Assembly (NCBI GenBank): GCA_002787815.1 | Contig: PCUY01000047.1 | Coordinates: 1-64,000 of the forward strand | From: Bacteroidetes bacterium CG12_big_fil_rev_8_21_14_0_65_60_17 | GTDB taxonomy: Bacteria; Bacteroidota; Rhodothermia; Rhodothermales; UBA10348 | DNA length: 64,000 nt | Direction: 5' to 3' | In this document: one piece after another, positions 63,103-64,000 of the stretch | Layout: every line of letters starts with the position of its first letter | Numbering within the stretch: the stretch's first letter is position 1 | Program-made: the position numbers and the translations under genes | The notes under the pieces: generated by a model | Database searches by the model: none | What the model was told of the DNA's origin: nothing | Seen by the model: the letters and a program-made list of their open reading frames with translations, nothing else

Positions 63103-64000
63103 TCACGAACGGTCAGACGGTCCCCGCGAACCGAACAGAGCCTGTACAAACCGTCGCTGGTCAAATATCTGGAGATCATCGATTCCCTCACCGACTCCGA
63201 TATATTTGACCGGAATCCCGAACTCATTGGAGATGCCAATCACAATGCCGCCCTTCGCCGTTCCGTCCAGCTTGGTAAGTACCAATCCTGTTACATCGAC
63301 ACTGCGGGTGAACTCCTGTGCCTGCCGTATGGCATTCTGTCCTGTAGATGCATCGAGTACCAGCAGTACCTCGTGCGGACTGCCCGGCAGTTGTCGATCC
63401 ATGACGCGCTTGACCTTGGAGAGTTCATCCATCAGACCGCCTTTCGTGTGCAGTCGTCCCGCCGTATCGATCAGAACCACATCACTTCCACGACTCATGG
63501 CGCTCGCTACGGTGTCGAATGCCACGGCCGCCGGATCGGCACCATGCCCCTGTTTGATGATGGGAACGCCTGAGCGCGTGGCCCAGATGTCCAACTGCTC
63601 GGTGGCGGCCGCCCGGAAGGTGTCGGCAGCGCCCATGAGCACGTCTTTCCCCGCAGTTGAATACAGTGCGGCCATCTTTCCTATGGTTGTGGTCTTGCCG
63701 ACTCCGTTCACACCCACGACCATGATCACGTGTGGCTTGTTTGGCAGGTCTGCGTCGAACGCCACCGGTCGGTCCGGTGCAGAGTTCAGCAACAGGCGCG
63801 CAATTTCATCCTGGACAATGGAATCGAGTTCGGATGCCGACACATACTTGTCCCGGGCAACACGCGCCTCTACGGCAGCGATGATATCCACCGTTGTCTT
63901 CACCCCCACATCCGAGGTTACGAGAGCCTCCTCGAGGTCATCCAGGACAGCATCGTCGACCTTGTCTTTTCCCGCTACGACCCGGGAGAGCTTGCCGAAG
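63103..64000 (-). CDS. ftsY: signal recognition particle receptor FtsY (5' end outside window)
   Basis: The reading frame stays open to base 64000 (FGKLSRVVAGKDK before the ORF-track start), so the GTG at 63909 is internal. The visible NG domain has GTPase motifs G1 GVNGVGKTTTIGKMA, GAADTFRAAATEQL, DTAGRLHTKGG, TKLDGTAKGG and the C-terminal GVGEGIDDLQIFDQRRFVQALFG. It docks ribosome-SRP complexes to the membrane. About 298 residues are visible and the N-terminal helices lie outside the window. Confidence 0.96.
   Translation of the reverse strand, partial: FGKLSRVVAGKDKVDDAVLDDLEEALVTSDVGVKTTVDIIAAVEARVARDKYVSASELDSIVQDEIARLLLNSAPDRPVAFDADLPNKPHVIMVVGVNGVGKTTTIGKMAALYSTAGKDVLMGAADTFRAAATEQLDIWATRSGVPIIKQGHGADPAAVAFDTVASAMSRGSDVVLIDTAGRLHTKGGLMDELSKVKRVMDRQLPGSPHEVLLVLDASTGQNAIRQAQEFTRSVDVTGLVLTKLDGTAKGGIVIGISNEFGIPVKYIGVGEGIDDLQIFDQRRFVQALFGSRGPSDRS

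Noticed and set aside
1-64000. tRNA, rRNA, CRISPR array or insertion sequence
   Set aside because: No cloverleaf-like T-arm sequences in gaps, no regularly spaced repeats, and no transposase or integrase ORF was seen.

Overview
The window is 64 kb of bacterial chromosome with moderately high GC. It most likely comes from the Bacteroidota/Rhodothermota branch (Balneolales- or Rhodothermales-like). This rests on several gene types together: secreted enzymes with type IX secretion C-terminal sorting tails, a GWxTD-domain protein, a proline-rich TonB, double-length MacB/FtsX permeases, an N-terminally extended alanine dehydrogenase, and a sigma factor directly upstream of a membrane Ser/Thr kinase with TPRs. 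Few genes have strong Shine-Dalgarno sites, and some candidate promoters resemble the TAnnTTTG type. Assignment below phylum level is inference. I saw no rRNA, tRNA, CRISPR array or transposase. Both ends cut genes: a MacB-type permease on the left and ftsY on the right.

Layout. 1-11 kb: permease remnant, STAS-like protein, two MsbA-type ABC exporters, solitary infA, and a minus-strand run of peroxiredoxin, PQQ sugar dehydrogenase and a secreted GH13 amylase. 11-20.3 kb: histone-deacetylase-family hydrolase, a FitAB/VapBC-like toxin-antitoxin pair, a CoA-transferase fused to a GNAT domain, and a minus-strand run of asparaginase-like protein, M36-like protease, M14 carboxypeptidase and ftsX. 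20.3-22.2 kb: ClC channel with CBS domains.

22.2-29.7 kb is the accessory part. A 1036-residue PLD-nuclease/helicase/DUF3427 protein is followed by an unrecognised acidic small protein and a GNAT acetyltransferase. This is the best candidate for an undescribed (possibly defence) module. Next come hutH and hutU, separated by two divergent DUF4143-type ATPase genes. Each of those has lost an internal block and its reading frame.

29.7-38.1 kb carries amino-acid catabolism (hutU, alanine dehydrogenase, glutamate-type dehydrogenase) with a T9SS cargo protein, YceH, a GH lipoprotein and a TrmH/SpoU methyltransferase. 38.1-43.7 kb is a plus-strand block: secreted unknown, Big_5 lipoprotein, Nnr metabolite repair, VanZ, TonB and a strong terminator. 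43.7-50.5 kb: amidohydrolase, Cys-less desulfurase-like PLP enzyme, DUF493, DUF2231 protein, clpB. 50.4-64 kb: sigma/kinase pair, smc, and a minus-strand run of ftsY, GWxTD protein, fmt, a degenerate galactokinase-like GHMP protein, a MoxR ATPase and hprK.

Functionally the window mixes core cell biology (infA, ftsX, ftsY, smc, clpB, fmt, hprK) with polymer degradation and amino-acid use, suggesting an aerobic heterotroph living on peptides and polysaccharides (inference). Gene starts were re-chosen from family alignments, signal peptides and overlaps wherever the ORF track was extended.
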